Below are positions 9,853 to 18,807 of a stretch of 34,734 nt of DNA, one piece after another. A model generated the notes under the pieces. The model searched no databases. It was not told the DNA's origin and saw only the letters and a program-made list of their open reading frames with translations. Position 1 is the stretch's first letter. Every line of letters begins with the position of its first letter. The position numbers and the translations under genes were made by a program. Origin of the DNA: JAZKIX01 sp040384645 (GTDB taxonomy: Bacteria > Pseudomonadota > Gammaproteobacteria > Burkholderiales > Burkholderiaceae_D); NCBI GenBank assembly GCA_040384645.1, contig JAZKIX010000015.1, positions 1 through 34,734 of the forward strand, in the 5' to 3' direction.

Positions 9853-11181
9853 TCACAACAAGATTTTGCGCATATCACTCAATGCACCGGCCAGATACAC
9901 GCTGAAACGCGCACCCATCGCACCGTCAATGACACGGTGGTCATAGGACAATGACATCGGCATCATCAGGCGTGGCTGGAATTGCTTGCCGTCCCAGACT
10001 GGTTTGATTTCGGACTTGGACAGACCGAGAATTGCCAGCTCAGGCGCATTGATAATCGGCGTGAATGCGGTACCGCCAATGCCGCCAAGCGAAGATATGG
10101 TGAAGCAAGCACCTTGCATATCGGCTGGCTTGAGTTTGCCGTCGCGTGCTTGCGCTGACAGTTCGCCCATTTCTTGTGCAATTTGCACGATACCTTTTTT
10201 GTCGGCATCTTTGATCACCGGCACAACCAGGCCATTCGGCGTATCGGCGGCAAAACCGATGTTGTAGTACTGCTTCAGGATCAGGTTTTCACCCTTGGCA
10301 TCGAGCGAGGCATTGAAAGCCGGGAATTTTTTCAGGGCAGCAACCGATGCCTTGATCACGAAGGCCAGCATGGTCAATTTGACGCCGGATTTCGCCATCG
10401 CGGCGTTGGAATCCTTGCGGAATTCTTCCAGATCGGTGACATCGGCTTCGTCGAATTGGGTTACGTGCGGGATCATGACCCAGTTGCGATGCAGGTTCGG
10501 GCCGCTGATCTTTTTGATGCGCGACAGTGGCAATAATTCGGTAGTGCCGAATTTGCTGAAGTCGAGCGATGGCCACGGCAACAAATCGAGGCCAACACCG
10601 CTGCCCTTGGATGTTGGCGCCGCACTGGCAGTGCCGATGGCGCCGGACATGACACCCTTGACGAAATTTTGCACGTCTTCTTGCGTGATGCGTCCCTTGG
10701 CGCTGGAGCCATTGACACGGGTCAGATCGACGCCGAGTTCGCGGGCAAACTTGCGGATCGAAGGCGATGCGTGCGATTTGCCATTGGCTGCTTCCGGCGC
10801 GACGGCGGGTGCAGCTACAGGTTTAGCTTCTGCCACTGGTGCCGCTGCGGGCGCTGGTGTGGCGACACTTGCGCTGGCTGCTACGGGCGCTGCCGATGCT
10901 GCTGTGGCTGTCGCTGGAGCGGCAGCCGGCGCACCGGCTGCCGCAGATTCTTCCAAAATCAGCAGCAAAGCGCCTTCGGCCACCTTGTCACCAACTTTAA
11001 CTTTTAATTCTTTGACGACACCGCCGTGGCTGGATGGAATCTCCATGCTGGCTTTGTCGGACTCGACGGTGATCAGCGATTGATCAGCCTTGATGGTATC
11101 GCCTACCTTGACCATCAATTCGATCACTTCGACTTCTTTGAAATCACCGATATCCGGGACTTTGACTTCTATAGTGCTCAT
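9853..11181 (-). CDS. aceF: pyruvate dehydrogenase E2, dihydrolipoyllysine acetyltransferase
   Basis: The gene encodes 442 residues. A single lipoyl domain (residues 1-78, K43 in ESDKASME) is followed by an Ala/Pro linker, a peripheral-subunit-binding domain (SPSIRKFARELGVDL to GRITQEDVQNF) and the catalytic acetyltransferase core, which ends with the active-site SYDHRVIDGAMG. It transfers the acetyl group from lipoamide to CoA and forms the core of the complex. One lipoyl domain makes it shorter than the three-lipoyl E. coli enzyme, and the E3 of this operon carries a further lipoyl domain. The first 78 residues are almost identical to those of the downstream lpdA product. It lies 104 bp behind aceE on the same strand. 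Confidence 0.97.
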   Translation of the reverse strand: MSTIEVKVPDIGDFKEVEVIELMVKVGDTIKADQSLITVESDKASMEIPSSHGGVVKELKVKVGDKVAEGALLLILEESAAAGAPAAAPATATAASAAPVAASASVATPAPAAAPVAEAKPVAAPAVAPEAANGKSHASPSIRKFARELGVDLTRVNGSSAKGRITQEDVQNFVKGVMSGAIGTASAAPTSKGSGVGLDLLPWPSLDFSKFGTTELLPLSRIKKISGPNLHRNWVMIPHVTQFDEADVTDLEEFRKDSNAAMAKSGVKLTMLAFVIKASVAALKKFPAFNASLDAKGENLILKQYYNIGFAADTPNGLVVPVIKDADKKGIVQIAQEMGELSAQARDGKLKPADMQGACFTISSLGGIGGTAFTPIINAPELAILGLSKSEIKPVWDGKQFQPRLMMPMSLSYDHRVIDGAMGARFSVYLAGALSDMRKILL

Positions 11182-11285
11182 AGTATTGGCTCCATTCGTT
11201 CCACGCGCATCAGGCTGATTTTTTTAAAATTGTCAGCTGGATGCGCGGGAACCGATTCATAAATAACCGCGAAATGATGTCTAAA

Positions 11286-13982
11286 TTATTGGGTCACCGG
11301 ATTTGGTTTGTTCGGATTGATGCCGTACTTGGTGATTGCCTGCGACACGACGGACGCTGAAATGACGCCATCGTCAGCCAATGCCTTCAATGCTGCCACG
11401 GTCACGTAGTGACGGTCGACTTCAAAAAATTCGCGCAATTTGACGCGGGAATCGGAACGGCCAAAACCATCGGTACCCAAGACCTTGTAGCTGCGGCCCT
11501 TAGGAATGAAAGCACGGATTTGTTCGGCAAATGCACGCATGTAATCGGTCGATGCAATGATCGGGCCGGTGGTTTTTTGCAGCAATTGCGTTACGTAAGG
11601 CAAACGCGGCGCATCGGCTGGATGAACCATATTCCAGCGGTCTGCATCTTGTCCCTCGCGTGCCACCAAAGTGAGCGACGGCGCCGACCAGATATCGGCC
11701 GCAATGCCCCAGTCGTTTTGCAACAGCTCGGCAGCAGCAATCGATTCACGCAAGATGGTGCCTGAACCGATCAATTGGACGCGATGTTTGGCGCTCTTGT
11801 CGCCTTCCTGGAACAGATACATGCCTTTCAGGATGCCTTCTTCCTGGCCTGGTTTCAAACCTGGCTGGCTGTAGTTCTCGTTCATGATGGTGATGTAATA
11901 GAACACATCTTCCTGATTTTCGATCATGCGTTTCAGGCCATCGTGCAAGATTACGGCGACTTCGTGCGCGAAAGTTGGATCGTAAGGGATGCAATTCGGA
12001 ATCGTCGCAGCCATGATGTGGCTATGGCCGTCTTCATGTTGCAAACCTTCACCGTTCAGGGTGGTACGGCCGGCTGTACCCGCCATCAGGAAGCCGCGTG
12101 CGCGCATATCGCCCGCTGCCCAGGCCAAGTCACCGATACGTTGCAAACCGAACATCGAATAGAAGGTGTAGAACGGCACCATGATGCGATTATTGGTCGA
12201 GTAGGAAGTCGCTGCCGCAATCCAAGAGCTCATCGCGCCCGCTTCGTTAATCCCTTCTTGCAGGATTTGACCGGCTTTATCTTCACGGTAGTAGCTGACT
12301 TGATCTTTATCAACTGGTTCGTACAACTGGCCTTGTTGATTGAAAATACCGATCTGGCGGAACAGACCTTCCATCCCGAAAGTACGCGATTCATCTACCA
12401 GAATCGGTACCAGACGTGGGCCTAAAGTAGCATCGCGCAACAAGGTGCTGATGACGCGGACATAGGCCTGTGTGGTCGAAATTTCACGGCCCGGCGCAGT
12501 TGCATCCAGTACGCTTTGGAAAGTCGATAGCGCTGGCACCGGTAATGACTCTTCAGCTTGCATGCGACGTTGCGGCAGATAACCACCTAAGGCCTTGCGG
12601 CGCTCGTGCAGATAAATCATTTCCGGGGAATCCTCGGCTGGCTTGAAGAATGGAATCTCAGGTAACTTATCGTCAGGGATTGGAATCCCGAAGCGATCGC
12701 GCATTTCGCGCACAGCTTCGTCGTCAAGCTTCTTGGTTTGATGCGCGGTATTGCGCGCTTCGCCCGATTTGCCCATGCCGAAGCCCTTGACAGTCTTGAC
12801 CAGCAACACAGTGGGCTGGCCTTTGTGTTCTTGCGCAATCTTGAATGCAGCGTAAATTTTGTGTGGATCGTGACCGCCACGGGTCAGGCGCCAGATATCG
12901 TCGTCGGTCATATTGGCGACCATTTCGAGCAATTTCGGATGCTTACCAAAGAAGTTTTTGCGCACGAAAGCGCCATCTTTGGCTTTGTAATTTTGGTATT
13001 CGCCATCCAGCGTTTCCATCATCACGCGCTGCAAGATACCGTCTTTGTCTTGTGCCAGCAAAGCGTCCCAGCCCGGGCCCCAGATAACTTTGACCACGTT
13101 CCAGCCAGCGCCACGGAAATCGGATTCCAATTCTTGAATAATCTTGCCGTTGCCGCGCACCGGACCGTCAAGGCGCTGCAAATTGCAGTTAACTACCATC
13201 ACCAGATTGTCGAGCGTCTCGCGCGATGCCATGCCGATGGCGCCCATTGATTCTGGCTCATCCATTTCACCGTCGCCGCAGAAAACCCAGACTTTACGAT
13301 TGGCAGTGTCGGCAATATTACGTGCATGCAGATATTTCAAGAACCGTGCTTGATAAATCGCCATCAGCGGCCCCAGACCCATCGATACGGTCGGGAATTG
13401 CCAGAAATTAGGCATCAACTTCGGATGCGGATACGACGACAAACCCTTGCCATCGACTTCACGACGGAAGTTGATCAATTGATCTTCACTCAAGCGACCT
13501 TCAAGGAAGGCGCGAGCATAAATACCGGGTGAGGAGTGACCTTGGATATACAGTAAATCGCCGCCGTGATCGGCGGTCGGCGCATGCCAGAAATGGTTGA
13601 AACCAATACCAAGCATATTGGCTAGCGAGGCGAAACTTGAAATATGACCGCCCAGATCGCCATCGACGCGGTTAGCTTTCACTACCATCGCCATCGCGTT
13701 CCAACGCATCCATGAACGCAGCTTTTCTTCAATTTCCAGATTGCCGGGACAGTGTTGTTCGAGGTGGGCGGGGATGGTGTTGACGTAGGCGGTATTGCTG
13801 GAAAACGGGATAGTGGCACCACGACGGCGCGCCAGATCGACCATGCGCTCCATCAGATAGTGCGCACGCTCCGGCCCTTCGTTTTCAATTACCGATTCGA
13901 GTGCATCTAGCCATTCTTTGGTCTCGATGACATCTGGATCATTGGCGGCTTGGACCAGAACCTGGTCAAGTTGAGCTGACAT
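11286..13982 (-). CDS. aceE: pyruvate dehydrogenase E1 component (homodimeric type)
   Basis: The gene encodes 898 residues from MSAQLDQVL. The ATG at 13982 has AGGAGA about 7 nt upstream and is preferred to an in-frame start at 14051. The length and layout match the single-chain AceE family. The thiamine-diphosphate motif is WVFCGDGEMDEPESMGA followed by VVNCNLQRLDGPV, and the N-terminal NTIPAHLEQHCPGNLEIEEK is typical. The enzyme decarboxylates pyruvate with ThDP and reductively acetylates the lipoyl groups of E2. It is the first gene of aceE-aceF-lpdA and is driven by the promoter at 14092-14120. The gene is divergent from folD. Confidence 0.98.
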   Translation of the reverse strand: MSAQLDQVLVQAANDPDVIETKEWLDALESVIENEGPERAHYLMERMVDLARRRGATIPFSSNTAYVNTIPAHLEQHCPGNLEIEEKLRSWMRWNAMAMVVKANRVDGDLGGHISSFASLANMLGIGFNHFWHAPTADHGGDLLYIQGHSSPGIYARAFLEGRLSEDQLINFRREVDGKGLSSYPHPKLMPNFWQFPTVSMGLGPLMAIYQARFLKYLHARNIADTANRKVWVFCGDGEMDEPESMGAIGMASRETLDNLVMVVNCNLQRLDGPVRGNGKIIQELESDFRGAGWNVVKVIWGPGWDALLAQDKDGILQRVMMETLDGEYQNYKAKDGAFVRKNFFGKHPKLLEMVANMTDDDIWRLTRGGHDPHKIYAAFKIAQEHKGQPTVLLVKTVKGFGMGKSGEARNTAHQTKKLDDEAVREMRDRFGIPIPDDKLPEIPFFKPAEDSPEMIYLHERRKALGGYLPQRRMQAEESLPVPALSTFQSVLDATAPGREISTTQAYVRVISTLLRDATLGPRLVPILVDESRTFGMEGLFRQIGIFNQQGQLYEPVDKDQVSYYREDKAGQILQEGINEAGAMSSWIAAATSYSTNNRIMVPFYTFYSMFGLQRIGDLAWAAGDMRARGFLMAGTAGRTTLNGEGLQHEDGHSHIMAATIPNCIPYDPTFAHEVAVILHDGLKRMIENQEDVFYYITIMNENYSQPGLKPGQEEGILKGMYLFQEGDKSAKHRVQLIGSGTILRESIAAAELLQNDWGIAADIWSAPSLTLVAREGQDADRWNMVHPADAPRLPYVTQLLQKTTGPIIASTDYMRAFAEQIRAFIPKGRSYKVLGTDGFGRSDSRVKLREFFEVDRHYVTVAALKALADDGVISASVVSQAITKYGINPNKPNPVTQ

Positions 13983-14057
13983 TGTGAGTCTCCTATTTAT
14001 TGTGCCCCGCCCCGATGTCGAATCGATGATGGATGGCATGCTTTTGTCCAAGTTTTA

Positions 14058-14083
14058 TGATTATTGATTGCGGAAAATAATCA
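14058..14083. promoter_or_regulatory. inverted repeat at the predicted aceE transcription start
   Basis: TGATTATT, a 10-nt spacer, then AATAATCA: eight perfectly paired bases per arm. It starts within 2-3 nt of the transcription start predicted from the -10 box at 14092-14097. This is a usual place for a repressor operator, although an RNA hairpin at the 5' end of the mRNA is also possible. It does not match the PdhR consensus known from E. coli. Confidence 0.5.
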
Positions 14084-14091
14084 GTGTAGAT

Positions 14092-14120
14092 ATTTTAACA
14101 GCACTTTTTATTCTTTTCAA
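14092..14120 (-). promoter_or_regulatory. sigma-70 promoter of the aceE operon
   Basis: On the minus strand TTGAAA (14120-14115) is separated by 17 nt from TAAAAT (14097-14092). The predicted start is near 14085, giving a leader of about 100 nt before the aceE ATG. Confidence 0.65.
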
Positions 14121-14190
14121 ATTACGATATTCATTTTCATAATGTGAAATAACATTCATACTATAAGCTTTCCGAATTCATTCCTTATAT

Positions 14191-14219
14191 TCGTCAGCGG
14201 GCCGTGCTGGTCTTATAAT
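14191..14219 (+). promoter_or_regulatory. probable folD promoter
   Basis: A perfect TATAAT at 14214-14219 lies 17 nt behind the weaker -35 TCGTCA at 14191-14196. The predicted start is near 14226, giving a leader of about 27 nt before folD. Confidence 0.5.
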
Positions 14220-14252
14220 CTCGCTTTAATCGACCAATTTTCCTCGCACATC

Positions 14253-15098
14253 ATGCCAGCTCAACTCATTAACGGAAACCTCCTGTCCCAACAATTGCGC
14301 GCTGATGTCGCTGTGCGCGCTACAGCGCTGGCCGCAGCGGGCAAGCGCCCTGGCCTGGCGGTAGTGCTGGTCGGTGCCGACCCGGCCAGCCAGGTATATG
14401 TACGCAACAAGGTCAAGGCTTGTGCCGATGCCGGCCTTCATTCAGTACTGGAAAAATACGAAGCCGATTTATCGGAAGATGCTTTATTGCAACGCATACA
14501 TGCGCTCAATGCCGATCCAGCCATACACGGCATTCTGGTACAAATGCCCCTACCCAAACATATCGATCCAAACAAGGTCATCGAAGCCATTGCCGCGCAT
14601 AAAGATGTCGATGGCTATTCCGTCCTCAGCGCCGGCGAACTGTTGACCGGCTTGCCAGGCTTTCGCCCCTGCACGCCGTATGGCTGCATGAAAATGATCG
14701 AAAGCATTGGCGTCGACTTAAAGGGCAAGCACGCCGTTGTCATCGGCCGCAGCAACACCGTCGGCAAACCGATGGCACTTTTACTATTGCAAGCCAATGC
14801 CACTGTCACCATCTGCCATAGTGCTACGCCGGATCTGGCGTATCACACGCGTCAGGCCGATATTGTGATCGCCGCTGTCGGCCGGCGTAACACGGTGACC
14901 GCAGAAATGGTAAAGCCGGGTGCGATCGTCATAGATGTTGGCATCAACCGCGACGAAAACGGCAAATTATGTGGCGATGTCGATTTTGCCAATGTGCAAG
15001 AAGTCGCTGCCTACATCAGCCCGGTACCGGGTGGTGTCGGTCCAATGACGATTGCCATGCTATTAGTTAACACGGTCGAAGCGGCCGAGCGCGGCTGA
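14253..15098 (+). CDS. folD: methylenetetrahydrofolate dehydrogenase / cyclohydrolase
   Basis: The gene encodes 281 residues, the normal length of FolD. Y49 and K53 in QVYVRNK are the catalytic pair. QMPLPKHI and DVDGYS form the substrate loop. The NADP-binding fold has GRSNTVGKPMALLL, and ISPVPGGVGPMTIAML is the C-terminal signature. The enzyme interconverts 5,10-methylene-, methenyl- and 10-formyl-tetrahydrofolate in the cytoplasm to supply one-carbon units. No strong ribosome binding site precedes the ATG. It heads a run of rightward genes and is divergent from aceE. Confidence 0.97.
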   Translation: MPAQLINGNLLSQQLRADVAVRATALAAAGKRPGLAVVLVGADPASQVYVRNKVKACADAGLHSVLEKYEADLSEDALLQRIHALNADPAIHGILVQMPLPKHIDPNKVIEAIAAHKDVDGYSVLSAGELLTGLPGFRPCTPYGCMKMIESIGVDLKGKHAVVIGRSNTVGKPMALLLLQANATVTICHSATPDLAYHTRQADIVIAAVGRRNTVTAEMVKPGAIVIDVGINRDENGKLCGDVDFANVQEVAAYISPVPGGVGPMTIAMLLVNTVEAAERG

Positions 15099-15181
15099 TT
15101 GATTGCAGCTGATCAGACTTGATATAAATATTTAGCCACGCATTTAATATGCATGCAGCAAGAAACCTTTTGAGTGATGCC

Positions 15182-17257
15182 ATGAACCCTCTTTTAGATT
15201 TTTCAGACTTACCCCGTTTTGACCTCATCAAGCCGGAACACGTTGGCCCGGCGATTGACTCACTGCTGGAACAAAATACTGCGATGGTTGCCCGGCTTGA
15301 GCAAACGATGGATGGTGTGACCTGGGCCAATTTTGTCGAGCCNNNNNNNNNNCTGGAAAATTCAACTGAACAATTAGGCCGCGCTTGGGGCGTGGTCGGG
15401 CACTTGAATGCCTTGATGGATACGTCGGAATTACGCGCGGCTTACAATGAAAACCTGCCTAAGGTGACCGAATTCTGGACAGCTTTGTCGCAAAATCTGG
15501 GTTTATTTCAAAATTACAAAAAGCTCAAGGACGGCGCGGAATACGCAACCATGTCGGATGCACAAAAAAAAATCATCGACAATTCCTTGCGTGATTTCCG
15601 TTTGGGCGGCGCCGAACTATCAGACGACAAGAAGAGCCGTTTCGCAGAAATCCAAGAAATCCAGGCTGCCGTTGCCACCAAGTTTTCTGAAAACGTGCTG
15701 GATGCAACCAACGACTTCGCACTCTTTGTCGAGAATGTCGATGACCTGGCTGGCTTACCAGATGACGTCAAACAGGCTGCGCGTGAAGCTGCCAAACGCG
15801 ACGATAAAGCAGGTTATAAATTCACCCTGCAATTTCCCTCTTATTTCCCGGTCCTTCAATACGCAAATAATCGTGCTTTACGCGAAACAATTTATCGCGC
15901 CAATGCCAGCAAAGCTTCGGACCTGGGCAGCATGTTTAGTAAAACAGCCGACTGGGACAATACCGGCAATATCGTCGAATTACTCAAATTGCGCGATGAA
16001 GAAGCCAAACTGCTGGGATATAGAAATTTTGCCGAAGTGTCTTTAGTGCCAAAAATGGCGCAAAGCCCGGAACAAGTCATATCCTTCCTCAACGACTTGG
16101 CTAGCAAAGCGCGTCCGTTTGCCGCAAATGATTTGGCCGAATTGCGCGCCTTTGCCAAAAATACACTGGGTCTCGACCAGCTTGAGGCCTGGGACATGAC
16201 TTACGCGTCCGAAAAATTGCGCGAGCAGCGTTATGCCTTCTCCGAGCAAGAAGTGAAGCAATACTTCCCGGAACCCAAGGTCATCGAAGGCCTGTTCCAG
16301 TTGATACAGCGGCTGTTTTCAGTCGACATCAAGGCCGACGTTGCGCCGGTATGGCAAGCGGATGTGAAATTTTTCCGAATCGAAAAAGACGGTCAACTGG
16401 TCGGCCAATTTTATCTGGACCTATACGCCCGTAGCGGCAAACGCGGCGGCGCCTGGATGGACGATGCCCGCGGTCGGCGCAGGATAGGCGTGACGACGCA
16501 GACTCCGGTTGCTTACCTGGTATGCAATTTCACCCAACCGGCCGTGATCGACGGCAAGGCGCAGCCGGCTTTATTCACACACGATGAAGTCAATACCCTT
16601 TTTCATGAGTTCGGCCACGGCTTGCATCACATGCTTACCGGCGTCAATGAATTGGGGGTTTCGGGTATCTCCGGGGTCGAGTGGGACGCGGTCGAATTGC
16701 CGTCGCAGTTCATGGAAAACTTTTGCTGGGAATGGGATGTCTTGCGCCACATGACGGCGCACGCCGACACTGGCGCGCCATTGCCACGTACCCTGTTTGA
16801 CAAGATGGTGGCAGCGAAAAACTTCCAGTCCGGACTACAAACCCTGCGCCAGATCGAGTTTTCACTAATTGATATGCACTTGCACTTCGACTTTGCAGTC
16901 GATGGCAGCAAAACCGTGCAAAACTTGATCGATGAAGTGCGCCAACGGGTCGCGATCTTGATTCCGCCAGCATTCAACCGCTTTCAAAACTCGTTCAGTC
17001 ACATTTTTGCCGGCGGCTACGCTGCGGGTTACTATAGCTATAAATGGGCCGAAGTCTTGTCCGCCGATGCCTACAGCGCCTTTGAAGAACAAGCCGCTGC
17101 CGGTGGTGAAATTATTTCGGCGGAGATCGGCAGGAAATTTCAGAATGAAATTCTGGCAGTAGGCGGCTCCCGTCCTGCGATGGAATCATTCAAGGCGTTT
17201 CGCGGCAGAGAACCTAAGATCGATGCCCTGCTACGCCACAATGGCATGACCGCTTAA
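15182..17257 (+). CDS. prlC: oligopeptidase A (M3 metallopeptidase)
   Basis: The gene encodes about 691 residues. I chose the ATG at 15182 (MNPLLDFSDLPRFD) because it matches the usual N-terminus of the family; an ATG at 15149 adds 11 unconvincing residues. The zinc site is FHEFGHGLHHM (HExxH), with the downstream Glu in ISGVEWDAVELPSQFMEN, and HIFAGGYAAGYYSYKWAEVL is the conserved C-terminal substrate-binding block. It degrades short cytoplasmic peptides, including cleaved signal peptides. A 10-N gap at 15343 splits FVEP-LENS, and the family suggests that only about one base is missing. The gene lies 83 bp behind folD. Confidence 0.95.
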   Translation: MNPLLDFSDLPRFDLIKPEHVGPAIDSLLEQNTAMVARLEQTMDGVTWANFVEXXXXLENSTEQLGRAWGVVGHLNALMDTSELRAAYNENLPKVTEFWTALSQNLGLFQNYKKLKDGAEYATMSDAQKKIIDNSLRDFRLGGAELSDDKKSRFAEIQEIQAAVATKFSENVLDATNDFALFVENVDDLAGLPDDVKQAAREAAKRDDKAGYKFTLQFPSYFPVLQYANNRALRETIYRANASKASDLGSMFSKTADWDNTGNIVELLKLRDEEAKLLGYRNFAEVSLVPKMAQSPEQVISFLNDLASKARPFAANDLAELRAFAKNTLGLDQLEAWDMTYASEKLREQRYAFSEQEVKQYFPEPKVIEGLFQLIQRLFSVDIKADVAPVWQADVKFFRIEKDGQLVGQFYLDLYARSGKRGGAWMDDARGRRRIGVTTQTPVAYLVCNFTQPAVIDGKAQPALFTHDEVNTLFHEFGHGLHHMLTGVNELGVSGISGVEWDAVELPSQFMENFCWEWDVLRHMTAHADTGAPLPRTLFDKMVAAKNFQSGLQTLRQIEFSLIDMHLHFDFAVDGSKTVQNLIDEVRQRVAILIPPAFNRFQNSFSHIFAGGYAAGYYSYKWAEVLSADAYSAFEEQAAAGGEIISAEIGRKFQNEILAVGGSRPAMESFKAFRGREPKIDALLRHNGMTA
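15343..15352. other. assembly gap (10 N)
   Basis: Ten N in prlC between GTCGAGCC and CTGGAAAAT. Oligopeptidase A proteins usually read F-V-E-P-L-E here, so the true gap is probably a single base. The frame is kept because ten and one are equal modulo three. Confidence 0.95.
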
Positions 17258-17297
17258 TCCTCAGCTTGGCTTAGTCAAGTTTTAACAAGGAAGAAAT

Positions 17298-17921
17298 ATG
17301 AAAATCAAACTGCTCTGCCTTTTGACCCTCTGTTCTCTCGTCGGCGCCATCAACGCCCAGGCCGAAATGTACAAATGGGTCGGCCCCGATGGAAAGATTA
17401 CTTACGGTGATACACCGCCACCGGATGCGGCCAAGCAGGTAGAAAAAAAGACTGTTTATAGTGGTGGATCAAACGACAGCAATCTGCCATTCGAACTGGC
17501 TGAAGCAGTAAAAAATCATCCGGTTACGCTCTACACCACGCCAAAATGCGTTCCTTGCGACAATGGCCGCGCCCTGCTTTCAAAACGTGGCATCCCATTT
17601 TCGGAAAAAACCGTGGTCAGCAATGAAGATTTTATTAAACTGCAGCAATTGAGTGCCGACGGCCAATTGCCAGCGCTATTGGTGGGACGTGATAAACAGA
17701 GCGGTTTTGAAGCTGGCGCCTGGGGTGCCGCTTTGAGTGCGGCGGGGTATCCAGAAACAAATAGACTACCGAAGAGCTACAAGAATCAAGCAGCAGAACC
17801 GGCAGCACCAAAACTAGCAGTAGACAAGGAAAAACCGGCTGTAGCCGATACGCCAGCAGCAAGACGAAAAGAAGCTGCGGCCGCACCGGAAGTTAACACC
17901 AAACCCGGTTTCCAGTTCTGA
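17298..17921 (+). CDS. exported DUF4124 / glutaredoxin-like protein
   Basis: The gene encodes 207 residues with AAGGAAG just upstream of the ATG. A signal peptide occupies about residues 1-22. A DUF4124 segment follows (EMYKWVGPDGKITYGDTPPP, about 23-45). A thioredoxin/glutaredoxin-like domain runs from about 75 to 155, with the redox motif C84-V-P-C87 in TPKCVPCDNGR and a cis-proline region at GQLPALLVG. The last 50 residues are a charged Ala/Lys/Pro-rich tail. It is probably a periplasmic thiol-disulfide protein; its substrate is unknown. It is 40 bp behind prlC and 22 bp ahead of holC, so is likely cotranscribed with them. Confidence 0.82.
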   Translation: MKIKLLCLLTLCSLVGAINAQAEMYKWVGPDGKITYGDTPPPDAAKQVEKKTVYSGGSNDSNLPFELAEAVKNHPVTLYTTPKCVPCDNGRALLSKRGIPFSEKTVVSNEDFIKLQQLSADGQLPALLVGRDKQSGFEAGAWGAALSAAGYPETNRLPKSYKNQAAEPAAPKLAVDKEKPAVADTPAARRKEAAAAPEVNTKPGFQF

Positions 17922-17943
17922 GCTGGAGCATCCGGGTATCGTC

Positions 17944-18375
17944 ATGACGCGCATCGACTTTCATAGCAATGTACCTGACAAGATTGCCTATGCCTGTCGT
18001 CTGGTGCGCAAGGCGCGTGCGCGCTCGTCCGATATGCGGATCGTACTGTTAGCCGAACCTGAACAACCATTGCTGGCGCTGGATCGGGCGTTATGGACTT
18101 TTTCGGATATTGATTTTCTGCCACATGTAATGGCTGACGATCCGCTGGCAGGACAGACGCCGGTGCTGCTGACCGCTGACGATAACGCCGAGTTGCAGCA
18201 TCATCAAATCTTGATCAATTTATCGAATACGGTGCCGCAATTTTTTGCCAGGTTTGAACGCATGTTTGAACTTGTCTCGTCCGATATCGCCGACACCGCT
18301 GCCGGTCGCCAACGGTATGGTCATTACAAACAGCGTGGCTATCCGCTGACCCATTTCGTTGCAGAGCAAACATGA
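17944..18375 (+). CDS. holC: DNA polymerase III chi subunit
   Basis: The gene encodes 143 residues, close to the 147 of E. coli HolC. The start MTRIDFHSNVPDKIAYACRL, the central LWTFSDIDFLPHV and the end RQRYGHYKQRGYPLTHF are typical of the family. Chi links the clamp loader (through psi) to single-stranded DNA-binding protein during replication. Its stop overlaps the next ATG by four bases (ATGA), so the two genes are translationally coupled. Confidence 0.92.
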   Translation: MTRIDFHSNVPDKIAYACRLVRKARARSSDMRIVLLAEPEQPLLALDRALWTFSDIDFLPHVMADDPLAGQTPVLLTADDNAELQHHQILINLSNTVPQFFARFERMFELVSSDIADTAAGRQRYGHYKQRGYPLTHFVAEQT

Positions 18376-18785
18376 CTAACGCCACATTTGATGCCAATAT
18401 CCCATTATTGACTGAGGTCATTGTCGCCCCCGCGCCAAGTTTGCCATCGGCTGCCGCACCATCCGCGCCAAGCTTTGGATCGGCCTCGGGATCTTCTGGG
18501 AGCAGCAGAACGGATGGTTTAGTGCAAAAGGCAGCCAATGCCTGGACCGTGGCGGAATGGGAGTTGATTGAACGTACCTTGCGTGAACGTATTTTGCGCA
18601 ATGTGCAAGACCGGATCGATTCTGAGCTAGAACATCGGGTACGTGACAGTCTGGCCGACGTCTTGCAAATCGCAGTCGAAGGCTTGGCCGCTGAAATCAA
18701 GCGTGGCTTGAACGACACGCTGGAAGAAGTCATTGCCCGCGCGGTAAAGCAAGAAATTTCCCTTTTGCAAGAAAACAAGAAATAA
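18372..18785 (+). CDS. conserved small protein coupled to holC
   Basis: The gene encodes 137 residues. The first 55 are a low-complexity Ala/Pro/Ser/Gly stretch and are probably disordered. The rest (about 58-137) is strongly amphipathic and charged, WELIERTLRERILRNVQDRI continuing to LLQENKK, and should form long helices. I do not recognise a catalytic motif. The four-base overlap with holC suggests a function near the replication clamp loader, perhaps as a chi partner, but that is inference from position alone. Similar small proteins next to holC in other Burkholderiales have been listed as domains of unknown function. Confidence 0.75.
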   Translation: MTNATFDANIPLLTEVIVAPAPSLPSAAAPSAPSFGSASGSSGSSRTDGLVQKAANAWTVAEWELIERTLRERILRNVQDRIDSELEHRVRDSLADVLQIAVEGLAAEIKRGLNDTLEEVIARAVKQEISLLQENKK

Positions 18786-18807
18786 CGTCGATCGCCAGGA
18801 AAAATTA

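Noticed and set aside
10295..11083. A 262-residue rightward frame opposite aceF
   Set aside because: A shadow frame produced by codon bias of aceF; the minus-strand gene has complete E2 domains.
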